Below are positions 36,512-47,985 of a stretch of DNA of 64,000 bases, piece by piece (position 1 is the first letter of the stretch; the number at the start of each line of letters is the position of its first letter). Under the pieces are notes generated by a model. The model was given only the letters and a program-made list of their open reading frames with translations, ran no database searches and was not told where the DNA came from. Source of the DNA: Clavelina lepadiformis. Taxonomy: Eukaryota > Chordata > Ascidiacea > Aplousobranchia > Clavelinidae. The stretch spans positions 15,068,501 to 15,132,500 of the forward strand of contig NC_135247.1 in the NCBI RefSeq assembly GCF_947623445.1. The letters run 5' to 3'. Made by a program: the position numbers and the translations under genes.

Positions 36512-38608
36512 CAAACACCTGGTTTAAGGTCAATAAAGCTTATAACGTTTATCATCATAAACGTTATAACGACCGTTCTCCCACTTATCAAACAGCACTA
36601 CTGCTCAAGTGCGGCACGTCAATGAATTTCAAGTTGTGGTAGCTGACAGGTCTGATGTCGTGCATACCGGCATATGTAACGGTTATACGTTGAAGCATAT
36701 GTAAAATGACATTTAGACAATGACCAAAATGCTTCAAGCGTTGCATCATCAAATGCACATATATGGAAACACGAACTCGTAGAATTGTCCAAGTATTGAC
36801 AACTTATTGATGGGGTTATGCGTGTTCGCGAAGCTGTGCCTTAAAAGCATAACTGAAATATTGATGAAAATACGTGAGATAAACGGCTTGTAAACGCACA
36901 ATAGTGTGTGTTTGATGGTACTTTGCAAGCAAGTTTTGCTTTACTAGGACTAGGACTTAATCGAATAATTTTCGTTGATTGATTGACATTGACAATTATT
37001 TTGTTTTGACATGTGACTCGTTTGAGACGACATAGTTGTGCGCAAAGCGTTCTTAGTATAGCTAAAGTAAACGAACGTACGTTTCTGGTGAATTTTATTA
37101 AACTTTTTCTCCTTTTTGTAGGCTTTTTGTGATATAGCAGTTTGTGATGCCAGATTTATAGTCTTCTATGAAATACACAGAAGCTTCATTGCATTCATCG
37201 TTTTCCAAATTTCTCAAAAACCGTGCGCAAAATAAGTAATACAAGTAGTCGCCGCTTACAGGATCCACGGATATTGGATCCAGACGTTTGTTGGAACCAA
37301 ATCCCGTGAAGCGGAATTTGTGCATACTGACGTAGTGCAAAATACTCCGGTGAGTGGATCTATTCCCAACGTCTGGCCACGTAGTAAAATGCTTTTCCCC
37401 CAGCTGTTGTAACGTCTCTTTTCTATTTGTACGGGGGCACCTGCGAAAGACTTTTCCTCCACGACAAGCAACTCTAGATAGATTTTTTTAAATGCTTTCT
37501 TTTTGTTTTTGAGTGGTTTACGACATTCATATACATTCCATGATTAACAACAATGTACACTGAGCTTGTTTGAGTCATATGGAGGTAGATCTGCCTAAAG
37601 TAGATCCGCCGTTTATTGCATCCGCCGCTTATAAGATCCATTTCTCCTGGAACGGAGATGGATCTTATACAGAAAGCGGCGACTACTATTTCAAACGACA
37701 GTCAAGTGTTTTAAAAGGTATTGAAAAGTAAGACTTTTCAAACTAATTAATATCTTATATCAAATGAGTCATAATTACCATATCGTGTAAAACATACAAA
37801 AATTAATAACATATCCGGTTATTAGAAAGAATAGTCAGTTTTTTGTCCACAAAAATATAAATTCAAAATTTAAATCCCAACTAAGATACGTGATTTTTCT
37901 TTATTTACTATTAAAAACCGCCAGATATAATCAGGTGCAAATCTGTTACTTTCTCCCTTTTAACGGGAAAACCACGTCATCGTAATCAGCGTGCTTGGCG
38001 GGAAAGGAGAGATTTATGAAATAAAACGCGTCATGGTTTGTCAATGTTTTCATTTCTGTTATATACATAGTTTAATGATGCTGATCATAGGTTGGCAGTT
38101 GATAGAAAGTTACGGCATTTGAGTGATCGATTTGTGAAAGCGCTTGTTATGGTTCAAATATAAGACTCACAGAATATTGAATTTTAAAAATTGATAAAAT
38201 TCCAACAATGTAGAGCCAGAAAAACTTTTGTATAATTGAACATTCGTTTTCCAAAATGCCATTAGGCCTACTCAGAAAAGTTCAAGATAACGATTTTATA
38301 GTTTAATTTAAACATTGAAGCTCTTTACGAACAATACCCTTAGCACAAGCATGAACAAATGCAATCACAGAATTCTATTTGCGTCAGGTTTCTTTCTGTT
38401 TCAGTATAGGCTTACAAAGCCGTAAAAGAACATAAACCCAGGCCGCCATTTTCTTTTAATAATGTAGCAATTAGAATTAACCATGCGCTATGTTTTCAGA
38501 ATAGCCGAGTATGCAGAATACCCTGAGCCCCTGGTCAAAGCAAAATCGACCACCTTTTTTGCCTCCACTGTGGGCAACGAAATCTAGCGTTAAATGATTC
38601 TGTTGTAG
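36512..38608. other. Intergenic DNA with a palindromic repeat, no gene seen
   Basis: Between the LTR element and the orphan exon. Apart from the inverted repeat at about 37243-37695 (entered separately) there is no coding exon I can support. Minus-strand open frames at 37098-37471 have no recognised domain and overlap the inverted repeat. Confidence 0.55.
37243..37695. mobile_element. Candidate MITE with AGTAGTCGCCGCTT terminal repeats
   Basis: AGTAGTCGCCGCTT at the left reappears as its reverse complement (AAGCGGCGACTACT) near 37690. Inside the right half is a second hairpin (about 37627-37682: GCCGCTTATAAGATCCAT, a short loop, then ATGGATCTTATAC and AAGCGGC). GGATCCA/TGGATC boxes recur through it. 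No target-site duplication was identified and the class is unknown. Confidence 0.45.
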
Positions 38609-38985
38609 GCAATCGAACGGAAGTTGAACAAGTAGGACTTAACGTTGATTTAGAAAGTAAAACAATAAATAACAAAAAAGTGAAATTAAAACAAAATTAC
38701 ATTCTGTCTAACGTGACTAACACTGATGCTAGATTGTGGCGCAACCCGGATCGTTGGAATTATGAGATACCGGACGTGGATTACAACGATTATTACTTCG
38801 ATCCAAGCGACGAAACACAAATGGAGGAATTCTTTCCATCAACGGAACAAGAAGCAGGAGTGTCGTTCGAGCATTGGCGGAAAAAAACCGGAAATGATTT
38901 TCCTTCAATAACTGAAGATCAGTTTTCTATTCAAAAAGAAGAGTTTATGTTAACCAATGCTACGGCATCGGTTTACGCATTTTAG
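38609..38985 (+). pseudogene. G6: orphan last exon of a beta-helix gene (subfamily B)
   Basis: After an acceptor-like TTCTGTTGTAG an open frame runs to a TAG at 38983-38985. It contains DARLWRNPDRWNYEIPDVD, NDYYFDPSDETQ, EEFFPS and SFEHWRKKTGNDF. These match the last exon of G7 (DARLWRKSDLWDFFVPNLD, SFKQWQNETGRDL), including the insertion between FFP and SF that only G7 shares. The DPLFxDxxxxDFRL part is degenerate and the terminal RxSGI block is gone. No other exon of the family is found within the preceding 2 kb. It is a fragment left by partial duplication or deletion, or a small new gene if transcribed. Confidence 0.7.
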
Positions 38986-41569
38986 TCGGATGACAATCAT
39001 TGTGACGTAACTTATATCTATGTAATATGTTGACTGTTGGAAATAAATTGTCGACAAAACCTTTGCTGTTAAATTATAACGTGTTTGAAATGGTTCATAT
39101 CGGCTTATATATATAGCAAGTGTTAAGTTAGTATATTATGTGTCTTTGTAATTTGCATATGTCGTTTTTGTGCTGCGTTTTTTGTTTTGTATCAACCTCA
39201 CAATTCGGTCATACATCGTACAGTGGTATTTTAGAAACAAGTAATTATGTCTGGCATTTTAACGAATTTATGTTTGTACGTTGTACGGCACGTTCTATCG
39301 TGATACATCTTCGAAACACATAATATGCATTCTTTTCTCTCCTTCAAACTTTCTCAAGCTGGCATACTCAAGAAAGCAATAGTGTGTATTTATTCCAACT
39401 GAATGCAGGAAAAATGTCTCGAATGGCTTGCTAATTCGACAAAAAACAAAAAATATTTTGGACAAGCTCAGAAAACAGTTGCTGCATTGCACAACAGCCA
39501 CTTTGCCAAATATTGTTCGTACCGCACCCGACGGTTCAAACTCACAGTGTTCAATTTTATTATATACTTTATTTTGAACATTTGCGGGTGTATAGCAGAA
39601 AACTTTAATAAAAATTCATGAAGTTATCCTATGTATTACGCATTACCTAAAAGATTCTTCTGTTATTGGTGCCGTATATTGTAAGGGGGTTCGTTGCTAG
39701 CGCCAGGACGGAGGCTGTTACCCACTTACCTGTGAACTCGAGATGTTTTTGATGCTACGCCCATCTTTGACAATTAACTTTTGTGCAGATGCTTTTTTAC
39801 GGCTCGAGCATCCATTTGGATTCCTAATAATTAGTTTGATAAACAAATGATATTTACTGATGCATGAACAACTGAACCGAAATCAATGAGTGACAATAAC
39901 ACAACCAGATCAAGAATTTGTCATGCGCAAACCATATCCGGGCTGGAAACGAGAAGATGACATAAATTTCCGAAATGTCTTCTGTGGCTGCTAATGTCGT
40001 GAATTTTGTTTCCTCCGCTCTGCCTTCCGTGGCCGTCTGTGAACAAACTGATTGCTGTTGATGTTTTTTTACATGGAGAACATTGACAACGTGTTTATTG
40101 CAACCACTCATGTTAAGCTCAAATATTAATTGTTTGACTTGATTTGAGTTCTTCATTGAAACCTTGACTGCATATACTATACTGTCCAATGTACCCAATA
40201 TTGTTTAATGACAACGAACCCATCTACATAAAGGAGTGATCAACCGCTGTTCCGGGGGACGCAAACGTCATCAGGTCATCATGTGTGCCGCAGAATGCTA
40301 ACCCTAATTTCACCTGATTGACATAGTTGGTACTCCACCTAAGTGAGCAGGCTGTAGTAACAGTAGTGATGGACGTTTCGGAATATCGAATGTTTAGGAA
40401 TCGAATCTAAACTAAACCGAACTATTCGGCTTTTATCACTGACCAGGTTGGTGTTTGCCATATGCTGATATACATAGTTACCTACTTTATCTACTGTATG
40501 CCGATAGTTCCTGCAAAAGTAAAAATGTTTAAGCGATTTAGACACCAGCGGCATCCCTCTTACTAAACAGGGGTGCTGCAAACTACAAAATGTTTGGGAA
40601 CCACTAACGTAAAGCACCTGTAGAAATCATAGCATTGATTTTAGCCAATAGAGGAAGGGACATTTTATAATTTATAACTTGGTTACTACAGAAATGTTGA
40701 GGGAAAATGCAACTCAATATTAAGAGAAGCTTAAATATTCTAAGATTATCGTTAGTGTAGAAGGATTCTTTAGCAACTTAGCATACAGTCGGCAATCTCT
40801 TTAACGGTTTTTAACATCTCGCGCGCATCTGGTTAATTCTTCAGGTTTTTAGTTCCGTTGGCTGATTGGCTTAATATCGTTAAAAATACACCGCCTTCTA
40901 GATAATAAAATTTCTCTACTAAGCAAGCATTGTGCATCTTGTTTAACTTTAACGCCTAATCTTTGAGTCCATTATAAAACCGATGATAACTTTAAATACT
41001 TGTCGTAAGCTTTTGTTCAAAGAAGCCGACTGTGCTGTGATTGAGATTGAAGTTTGGAAGACTTGAAATTAAGCAAAGGAGCAGTTGAATGAAATTTGAG
41101 TGTGAAGTGTAGCAAAGTTTGAGTGAACTCGTAATTATTGAACAAAACTTTGGTATTCACCCTGAGTGGTCTAACGAGAGTAAAAAACACAAAAAAAGAT
41201 GAATTTACACATTGCATGAGATGTCGCCGTGCGTAGAAACTTTTATCCGGTCTAGAAACGATCAATAGGTCACGATATTTCCTTAACTTTATCTGCGGCT
41301 GTGAACATCTCGGGTAACTCCGTTTCCTCGGTTAAACACACGAAAAAAGTTTACACGCTTAAACCAAATATCTTTCATTACTAGCAAATTGATATAATTT
41401 GTACCGCTACTACTGTATACTCCTCTTCTTCAAAGAGCCAGATGTGACGTTGAAAAGCTCAGAATGCCATTTTCGTTACAGTTAAGTTTAACGTTTTTTA
41501 TTATTTTAATGTAGATTGGTTTAGGAATATTCCTTCGAAGTTGGAATATTATAGGATAAAAGGCAAAAA
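38986..41569. other. Intergenic DNA upstream of G7, no gene seen
   Basis: No exon with a family motif, no RNA gene and no repeat with defined ends. Open frames at 39854-40198 and 40339-40617 (minus) are unsupported. A weak AGTGAT...ATCACT inverted pair around 40363-40444 was not convincing as a transposon. Confidence 0.55.
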
Positions 41570-44500
41570 ATGCAAAGGTTGTTCATTACCACATTTCTTC
41601 TTTTTCAGCTGGTTGTGGTAAGAGTTTCTTGCTTTAACTTACCATTACCCCCGTAAATTCTGCAGTGATATATTGACACCCTGTGTTAAAAAGTTGTTAA
41701 AGTTCTATTAAAAAGTTGTTAAAACTTTGCGGTTACTGGCACTAACTTCTGTGTTTAGGGAACCCGGGCCAAAACTAAATTTGGATTTTGTCCACCACAA
41801 TTAACCCCGGATGAGGTTTATAGGCGATTTGGAAAAAGTCAAAAATTCTACATTGATTACAATAATGGCAACGATAGCTGGAACGGCAACTTACCAGACC
41901 CAGACGAGTTCGGAAACGGTCCTTTCAAAACTTTTGCTGGCGCAATCACAGGAATGAGACAAACGAAAAAATGCGTTTACGCAGCATCTGGAGTTGTTTT
42001 ATACGTCAGGGGCGGTACACATTTTGTAGATAAGACGGTTGTCATAGACGAACGGGTGAGATTGTAAGTTCATGAAATAATAAACCTAACTTAGTTATTA
42101 AATCAGTTATTACTTTACATAGGACAATTCTCTCTCGATTGTTGCTTATCCGGGAGATGAGAGGCCACTTATATCTGGAGCTCACAGAATTCCAGGTTCC
42201 GAGTTTTCAAAACTTGATGACAAAATCTACTTCGCTCCGTATGAAGGACATTGCACAAAAAACGTTTTTCTTGGAAGAAAACGACTGTTAAGAGCAAGGT
42301 TATAAGAATGATGTCAACCAAAGCGATAAATGTGGAAGTCTCTGTTTATATGAACACGCCATGTTGTTTGCACACAATAGCTGTTTCTAAACCTATACTT
42401 CTGCGATTACTGTTGTTTCAATAGAAAACCAAGTGTGGAAGAATGGACTGGGGAAAATTTTACTGGTGAAGGACCATACTTAAAAATAGACAACCTACTG
42501 GTAAATACTGAAGAATGCAACTATGATGGGACGGGAGGCTTTAAACAGGTGCAAAGCATAATTAATAATAAACAAACGCAGGGGTTTAGAATGATATTTT
42601 ATTGGCAGGCTTGCCCACCAGAGAACGGGGATGGTTTCGTGTATGCTGATAACGACATCAACCCAAACTGGTCGAACCTTCAGAAGGCAGATATTCTTGT
42701 TTTCCAAGCTTGGATTGCTGAGAGAGGAGATATTGGTGAAATAGACACAAAGAATAAGACTGTGTACTTTCAAGAGCGACTTAGGACGCCTATCGGGACT
42801 CATCCCGAACCTTCAGGATGGCGCTACATCGTAGAAAATGTATACGAAGGTCGGTTCACAATAATAGATAATGCCAGAGCGAGTTATAAATGTCTTCAAC
42901 GAAGTACATTATATTATCTTGTAGAACTGGATTCAGTGGGCGAATATTATTGTGACGAAGGGAAAGGAATGTTTTATTTTATTCCCCCAGAAGGAGCTCT
43001 TGACACTGAGGATGTGTACATTGCAACAACTGAAGTTGTTTTTGAAGGTTTTTTACACTACTGCGTCCATTTAAGCAAGCGTTTAATTGCTTTATTATGC
43101 TCATGTTTTAAAGTATTAAGAACCGAACTCTTTACAATTTTCTGTCACATTCATTCCTGTTTTCTTCTACACAGCTATGTATGGGGAAGATATCGGTTTT
43201 TATAACCTGGAGTTTCGTCACGGCCACGATGGGAATTTTGAAGGCTATATGGAAGATCCTGGATTGCTGCAATTTGTGTCATCTAGTAAACTTACTATTG
43301 AGAGGTGCTGCTTCTCCAACTTAGGACACACAGCTATCTACGTCCACGCGTGTACTGATGTGAACGTAAATACAGAAATAAATTTATCTAAGTATCTCAA
43401 CAGTTGAATAAAGCGACTAAAGTATTTTAAGACTTGTATCTATGGAAGAAGCCTAAATTTGGAAAAATTTAGAATAACCTAAATTTTAGATAACCGAGAG
43501 TATTTTTACTGATATTGGATACTTTGCAATTGGAGCAAAATTTGATGATGATTTTGACAACCCGATGGCCAACAAAAATATCAACATACACAGAAACACT
43601 TTTCAGCGTTGTGGTGTCGTTAATATGTTCCAGGTATGACGACGCAATACTGTATTTGTTGGATATTTATTTTAAAATTTTTTCATAAAGGGCTTCTTTT
43701 ATTCTTATACATGAAAGAAAACTCTATATGGGCCTGTTTTTTGCAGCCTGCATGCATTATAGCTCAAGGAATTGAAAACATTAAGGTCACGAACAACGAC
43801 ATTGGCTTTTCTCCTTACGCCGGTATAAGGGTAAGTTAACGTGCTTCTTTCTTGTTAGTAACACGTCGGTAGGAATTTTCTATTAAATTATTCTTTTAGC
43901 TTAATTGTTTGTAAAATTCTGTGTTATTGTTATCATATTTTTTGAAAAACAAAACACAGGTGTAGACTAAAATAAATAAAAATATAAAACTAGATTGGAA
44001 GAAATACATTTGTACAAATTGTTTTTTAAGTTAGTCATTTAACTAGCGTATTGTTTTAGATTGGGTGGCAAGCTACGTTCCATTGGTCCTACGTTGAAAC
44101 TGACAAGTACGTCTTCTACGTTGAAAGAAACCACGTTCATGACTTTGGGCTCGGTCTTTTAAATGATTTCGCTGGCATATATCTATCATCAAATCCAGAA
44201 TGTAGCGAAGCAACTTTGGTAATAAATTACTTCAACGAAGCCTTGTGTTTTTCTTTCTTTTACCTATGGCGATCGCCAAAGCGCAAACTGTGTAACAGCT
44301 TTAAAGCGAAGTATGCTGTACATGGAGCACACGTTTTTATTTTTCTAACATTTATACTTACGTATTTTGCTTTCCGTCTAATATTCTAGTTGATGTTGTG
44401 CATTTGCTAAAACAGTTAAGAAGTTATTTTTATGTGCAGAGTCTAGCCACCTGTTATCTTCATGCCTACGTGTCACGTAATGTAATACATAAAACAATTC

Positions 44501-45424
44501 CCTACAATTACGGAGGCAAAGGAGTCTACGGAGATACTGCCGCGTCAGGTCTCGTAGGTTAGCTTTACAGTCATTTTTATCATTGCCATTCACAGCTGGA
44601 AACGAGGTCAACTTAGTCTCAGGTTTACTTTCTAATTATCAAGTCCCTATATGTTAGTTGTTCTTTTTTCTCTCTGTAGTTACAGAGAACTGGTTGTATG
44701 ATCTCAGTGAGGCGGCAGTGAACTTTCATTGTGGACGATATAACTATGCGTTGAACAACATGATTCATCAAGTCGCTGACGGTAGAGTATTTGGCGTATG
44801 CAACTCTATAGTTGGGGGGAATGAAAACGAGCCGTTGTATCAAGTAAGCTAGTGTTGCGTTAATTTAAAACTTGTGTTATTGCAATGTTACATATACCGT
44901 ATATAGTTATAATATAAGCTCTTAGCGAATAAACTCACACACAAACACTTAAACATAAGACGTTAATGATTTTCATATTGTTTTTACCGTTTCATCATTG
45001 CTTGTGAGTTCAAAATAAACCAATAACAGAAAAATCCTTTCCATCCGACTGTGTTTTATAGATAATGATCTTCAAGGAAAACGTCATTTACGTGAGTAAC
45101 GTTGATGCAAGATTGTGGCGTAAATCTGATCTTTGGGATTTTTTCGTACCAAACCTGGATCATAACGATTATTTTTTCAACCCTGCCAATGACACACAAA
45201 AAAAGGATTTCTTTCCAGCAAGAGAGCAAGGAAAAGGAGTTTCATTCAAGCAATGGCAGAACGAAACCGGACGAGATCTTCATTCAATAATTAAAAACCC
45301 GCTTTATGTGGACATGGAAAACGAAGATTTTAGACTAGATTGCCAGTCCCCGGCATTAGATCTTGGAATAAAATCGATCGATAACCGTCATGTCAGACGT
45401 CTGAGCGGAATATTTGGCGTTTAA
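41570..45424 (+). CDS. G7: secreted right-handed beta-helix protein, GH141-like, 743 aa (subfamily B)
   Basis: Thirteen exons: 41570-41617, 41759-42055, 42123-42298, 42425-42548, 42609-42849, 42925-43047, 43175-43365, 43490-43633, 43747-43830, 44060-44218, 44440-44557, 44680-44843, 45062-45424. Signal peptide is MQRLFITTFLLFQLVV. Motifs include FCPPQL, FYIDYNNGNDSWNG, VAYPGDERPLISGA, AWIAERGDI, GWRYIVENVYEG, LDSVGEYYCDE, FRHGHDGN, LNDFAGIYLSS, YGGKGVYGDTA, and NFHCGRYN. Exon 7 (191 nt) and exon 8 (144 nt, a 24-nt insertion) are shared with G8, not with G2-G5. Several donors are weak (GTTATA, GTCGGT, GTTTTT), but the conserved exon lengths fix them. The C-terminus reads SGIF, replacing the usual cysteine. 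Role as for the family: an extracellular glycan-active or glycan-binding beta-solenoid, inferred. Confidence 0.83.
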
Positions 45425-45571
45425 TCTCAACATAAAACTCTCAATTATTGTTGACCGCTTTCATGATCTTAAATAAGTTTGATCAGTTCTTGATGCGGCT
45501 TTACTTTGTATAGTTAAGAGTTCCCGTTGCTATATGTGATACAATTAATACGTTATGCAACATGTTTAGGG
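45425..45571. other. 3' flank of G7 up to the hAT MITE
   Basis: Short AT-rich flank holding the G7 3' end and, at 45564-45571, the left target-site duplication GTTTAGGG of the following MITE. Confidence 0.5.
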
Positions 45572-45767
45572 CAGGGATATCCAACCTGCGGCCCGCCTGA
45601 GATTTTTGTGCGGCCAGCTAGTCATTTTCACTCCAAAAGTAGTACTAATTAAAAGTAGTAATTGTTTCTTTATGTACCCATTTTTTTTAATTTAATAGGT
45701 TCTGCGGCCCATTGAATTATTTCAAGTGACAATGTGGCCCACTATAATAAAAGGTTGGACATCCCTG
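45572..45767. mobile_element. hAT-type MITE, 196 bp
   Basis: The ends are near-perfect terminal inverted repeats: left CAGGGATATCCAACC, right (reverse complement) CAGGGATGTCCAACC. They are flanked by an 8-bp target duplication with one mismatch, GTTTAGGG at 45564-45571 and GTTTAGAG at 45768-45775. Subterminal GCGGCCCGC and TGTGGCCCAC boxes are typical of hAT non-autonomous elements. There is no ORF. The class is assigned from TIR start CAGGG and the 8-bp duplication. Confidence 0.88.
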
Positions 45768-46010
45768 GTTTAGAGTATAGTATTCATAGTGCAAATATAT
45801 GTTAAAGTAAGTTATACCATAATGAGAGTTAATCGCTTAATTTATGAATATACGCGAAATAAACGTTTTCAGAAAAAAGTGAACTGTTATTGCTTAAACC
45901 GGCGTGAAGCTGGTTTCCGGTTCCTTGGTTATTTATTCAACTACTGATTGGATATCGGTAAATATCTATTTACCTAGAACGACGCAGGGTGTCATTTTGG
46001 GTGGTCGGAC

Positions 46011-46375
46011 GATTCAACCCACGAATGATTCAACCCCGGACGATTCAACCTGCGGACGATTCAACCCAGGACCATTCAACCCAGGACGATTCAACCCACG
46101 GACGATTCAACCCACGGACGATTCAACCCGCGGAGGATTCAACCCTCGGACGATTCAACCCACGGACGATTCAACCTAGGACGATTCAACCCACGGACGA
46201 TTCAACCCGAGGACGATTCAACCCCTGGACGATTCAACCCCCGGACGATTCAACCCCTGGACGATTCAACCCCTGGACGATTCAACCCACGGACGATTCA
46301 ACCCACGGACGATTCAACCCGCGGACGATTCAACCCACGGACGATTCAACCCGAGGACGATTCAACCCACGGACC
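46011..46375 (+). repeat. Minisatellite of about 23 copies, 16-bp unit ACGATTCAACCCACGG
   Basis: About 23 imperfect copies of a 15-16 bp unit (ACGATTCAACCC followed by a variable 2-3 bases and GG). Because 16 is not a multiple of 3, three units rotate through all frames and each frame reads the same 16-residue cycle (RTIQPTDDSTHGRFNP-like), giving long but meaningless open frames. The array is the inverted counterpart of 46921-47170. Confidence 0.92.
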
Positions 46376-46920
46376 TTTCACGTACTTATGGCTTAAGTTA
46401 TCACCAAGTTACTTTGTAGCCAATTGTAAGCTTAACATTGGACAGTCTAGAGTCTAGACTCTAGAGTTAGGCCATCCTGAATAGGCCTGTACGTCGTGGT
46501 TAACGGTTATGGTACCATTGCAATCGTACCGTATTTTCTTCAGGTACAAACTTCAAACTAACCACAACGAAATAAGCAGAATTATAACACACAGAATCCC
46601 TCTCTCTGCTATAGGAAAGGTTATTCGTTTATTTTCAAAATAATAAACTAACTGGAGACAAGCGACTTATACTACTCTCAAAATGTTTGATCTCCGGATT
46701 CAAACTTTTTTACGGGAAATCTTCATTGCCATCAACAAACAGTTGTTTCTAAGGTTTGACTTTTAATCGACGTGTAGGCTTTATTTATTTTTCGCTAAGC
46801 AGGCCTGGTAGTTACAACACGGTACATAAACTTGTTTTTATTTCAAAACAAGATGTGTATTGGTATAGTGGTAAAAGCGGCATCTTTGCCTTATAACGAA
46901 CTGCGTAGACGTTTTTGTAA

Positions 46921-47170
46921 ATGGGTTGAATCGTCCTAGGTTGAATGGTCCTGGGTTGAATCGTTCTGAATAGAATCGTCCGGGGGTTGAATCGTCCGTG
47001 GGTTGAATCGTCCGGGGGTTGAATCGTCCGTGGGTTGAATCGTCCGCGGGTTGAATCGTCCGTGGGTTGAATCGTCCGTGGGTTGAATCGTCCTAGGTTG
47101 AATGGTCCTGGGTTGAATCGTCCGTGGGTTGAATCGTCCGGGGTTGAATCGTCCGTGGGTTGAATCGACC
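46921..47170 (-). repeat. Minisatellite of about 16 copies, inverted relative to the left array
   Basis: About 16 copies of GGGTTGAATCGTCCGT, the reverse complement of the left array's unit, so the two arrays could pair as the arms of a large hairpin with a 0.5-kb loop. A GTCATTTTGACACCC box follows at about 47177. The minus-strand frame across it is a repeat artefact. Confidence 0.92.
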
Positions 47171-47308
47171 TAGAACCGTCATTTTGACACCCATGTACTT
47201 TGGAGTCCAACAGTCTGTTTTGTTTACGTTTTTATTTAACATAACAACACAAACAAGTCAAACATCACTAAACAAGTGACATATAATGCCAAAATGTGCG
47301 AGTATACT

Positions 47309-47640
47309 TCATTTGCAGCCTTTGCACACACGCTGTATTCTGGCAGTGTATTTTCCACATAGTGAGTTTTCACATTTGTGGCATCTGCCAACAGATCAGT
47401 TCTTTTTGCAGTGGTCTCTGACTTGGCAGTTTCGTGTTGGTGGTTGTTGATCCCCACTAGCTGCTGCTTCTTCTGTAGAGCGAGGCATTGAGGAACTTTT
47501 TACAGAGAGCATCTCAAGCTCGTTCGCCAAGGTTTGCAGATATATCCGTCTTGAAAGTTTTATATGATTGATTTCCTTATATAGGACCCAGAGAAAGAAA
47601 AGACCCAAAGAAAAACTACACAAGTCGGCCAAACTAACTC
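47309..47640 (-). pseudogene. C-terminal remnant of a piggyBac-like transposase
   Basis: The minus-strand frame reads LGLFFLWVLYKEINH and SRRIYLQTLANELE, resembling the last helical part of piggyBac transposases (pattern NAWVLYKE...SRRxFLxxLAxEL). After an S/E-rich linker comes a cysteine-rich end: TRNCQVRDHC, then GRCHKCENSLCG and RVCKGCK before a stop, matching the C-terminal CxxC zinc-binding domain of the family. An in-frame TGA (47396-47398) interrupts it between the first and second cysteine pairs. The DDD catalytic core and N-terminus are missing. It is a dead fragment, consistent with the inverted termini around it. Confidence 0.7.
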
Positions 47641-47985
47641 ATCTGCAGATGTAGTGAGCAAAAAATTGCACTATTCACTACAAATTCCATCTATACCTTG
47701 TTTGCAGCCGAATGCATACTATACGTGAGAAATTCACTGCAATTGCGGATTTTATGCCAGGAAGACGTACTGTAAGCCTACGCTTCATGTACGCAACAAA
47801 AGCGGCCGCGAGAAGCAAGAATGTGGAGACAATTGGTCTTTGATGATGAAACCATGCATGTATCACAAACGAAGAATTTTACATTGTTATATCACAAAAA
47901 TATTTGAGATTCATAGCTTTGGTGGGACCTGTTTGTTCATCGTACAATAGGGTGTCAAAATGACACCTTCCGTCGTTCTAGGTAA

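Larger units (their letters stand above)
45969..47985. mobile_element. Degenerate piggyBac-like element with inverted minisatellites
   Basis: The outer ends are inverted copies of TTTACCTAGAACGACG followed by GGTGTC (left 45969-46000, right 47955-47985). The ends also carry GGGTGTCATTTTG / GTCAAAATGACACC boxes, repeated inside at about 47172-47192. Between them lie a plus-oriented and a minus-oriented 16-bp minisatellite and, on the minus strand, the C-terminal piece of a piggyBac-type transposase. There is no clear TTAA at the outer ends and no catalytic core, so this is an internally rearranged, inactive element. The pairing of the outer ends is sequence-based; the piggyBac label rests on the protein remnant. 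Confidence 0.65.

Noticed and set aside
37098..37471. Minus-strand open frames that might be a gene next to the compound palindrome
   Set aside because: No recognisable motif, two overlapping frames, and overlap with repetitive boxes.
40363..40444. Possible small hAT-like element with AGTGATGG...ATCACTGACC ends
   Set aside because: End similarity is only about 6-8 bases and no target duplication is visible.
46856..46920. tRNA-like stretch with an A-box-like GGTATAGTGGTAAAAGC
   Set aside because: No paired acceptor or anticodon stems and no proper B box in register; the nearby GGTTGAATCGTCC is the minisatellite unit.
45904..47210. Long open frames rich in TIQPTDDSTxGRFNP
   Set aside because: They arise from the 16-bp tandem repeat read in rotating frames, on both arrays, with no start context or splice support.
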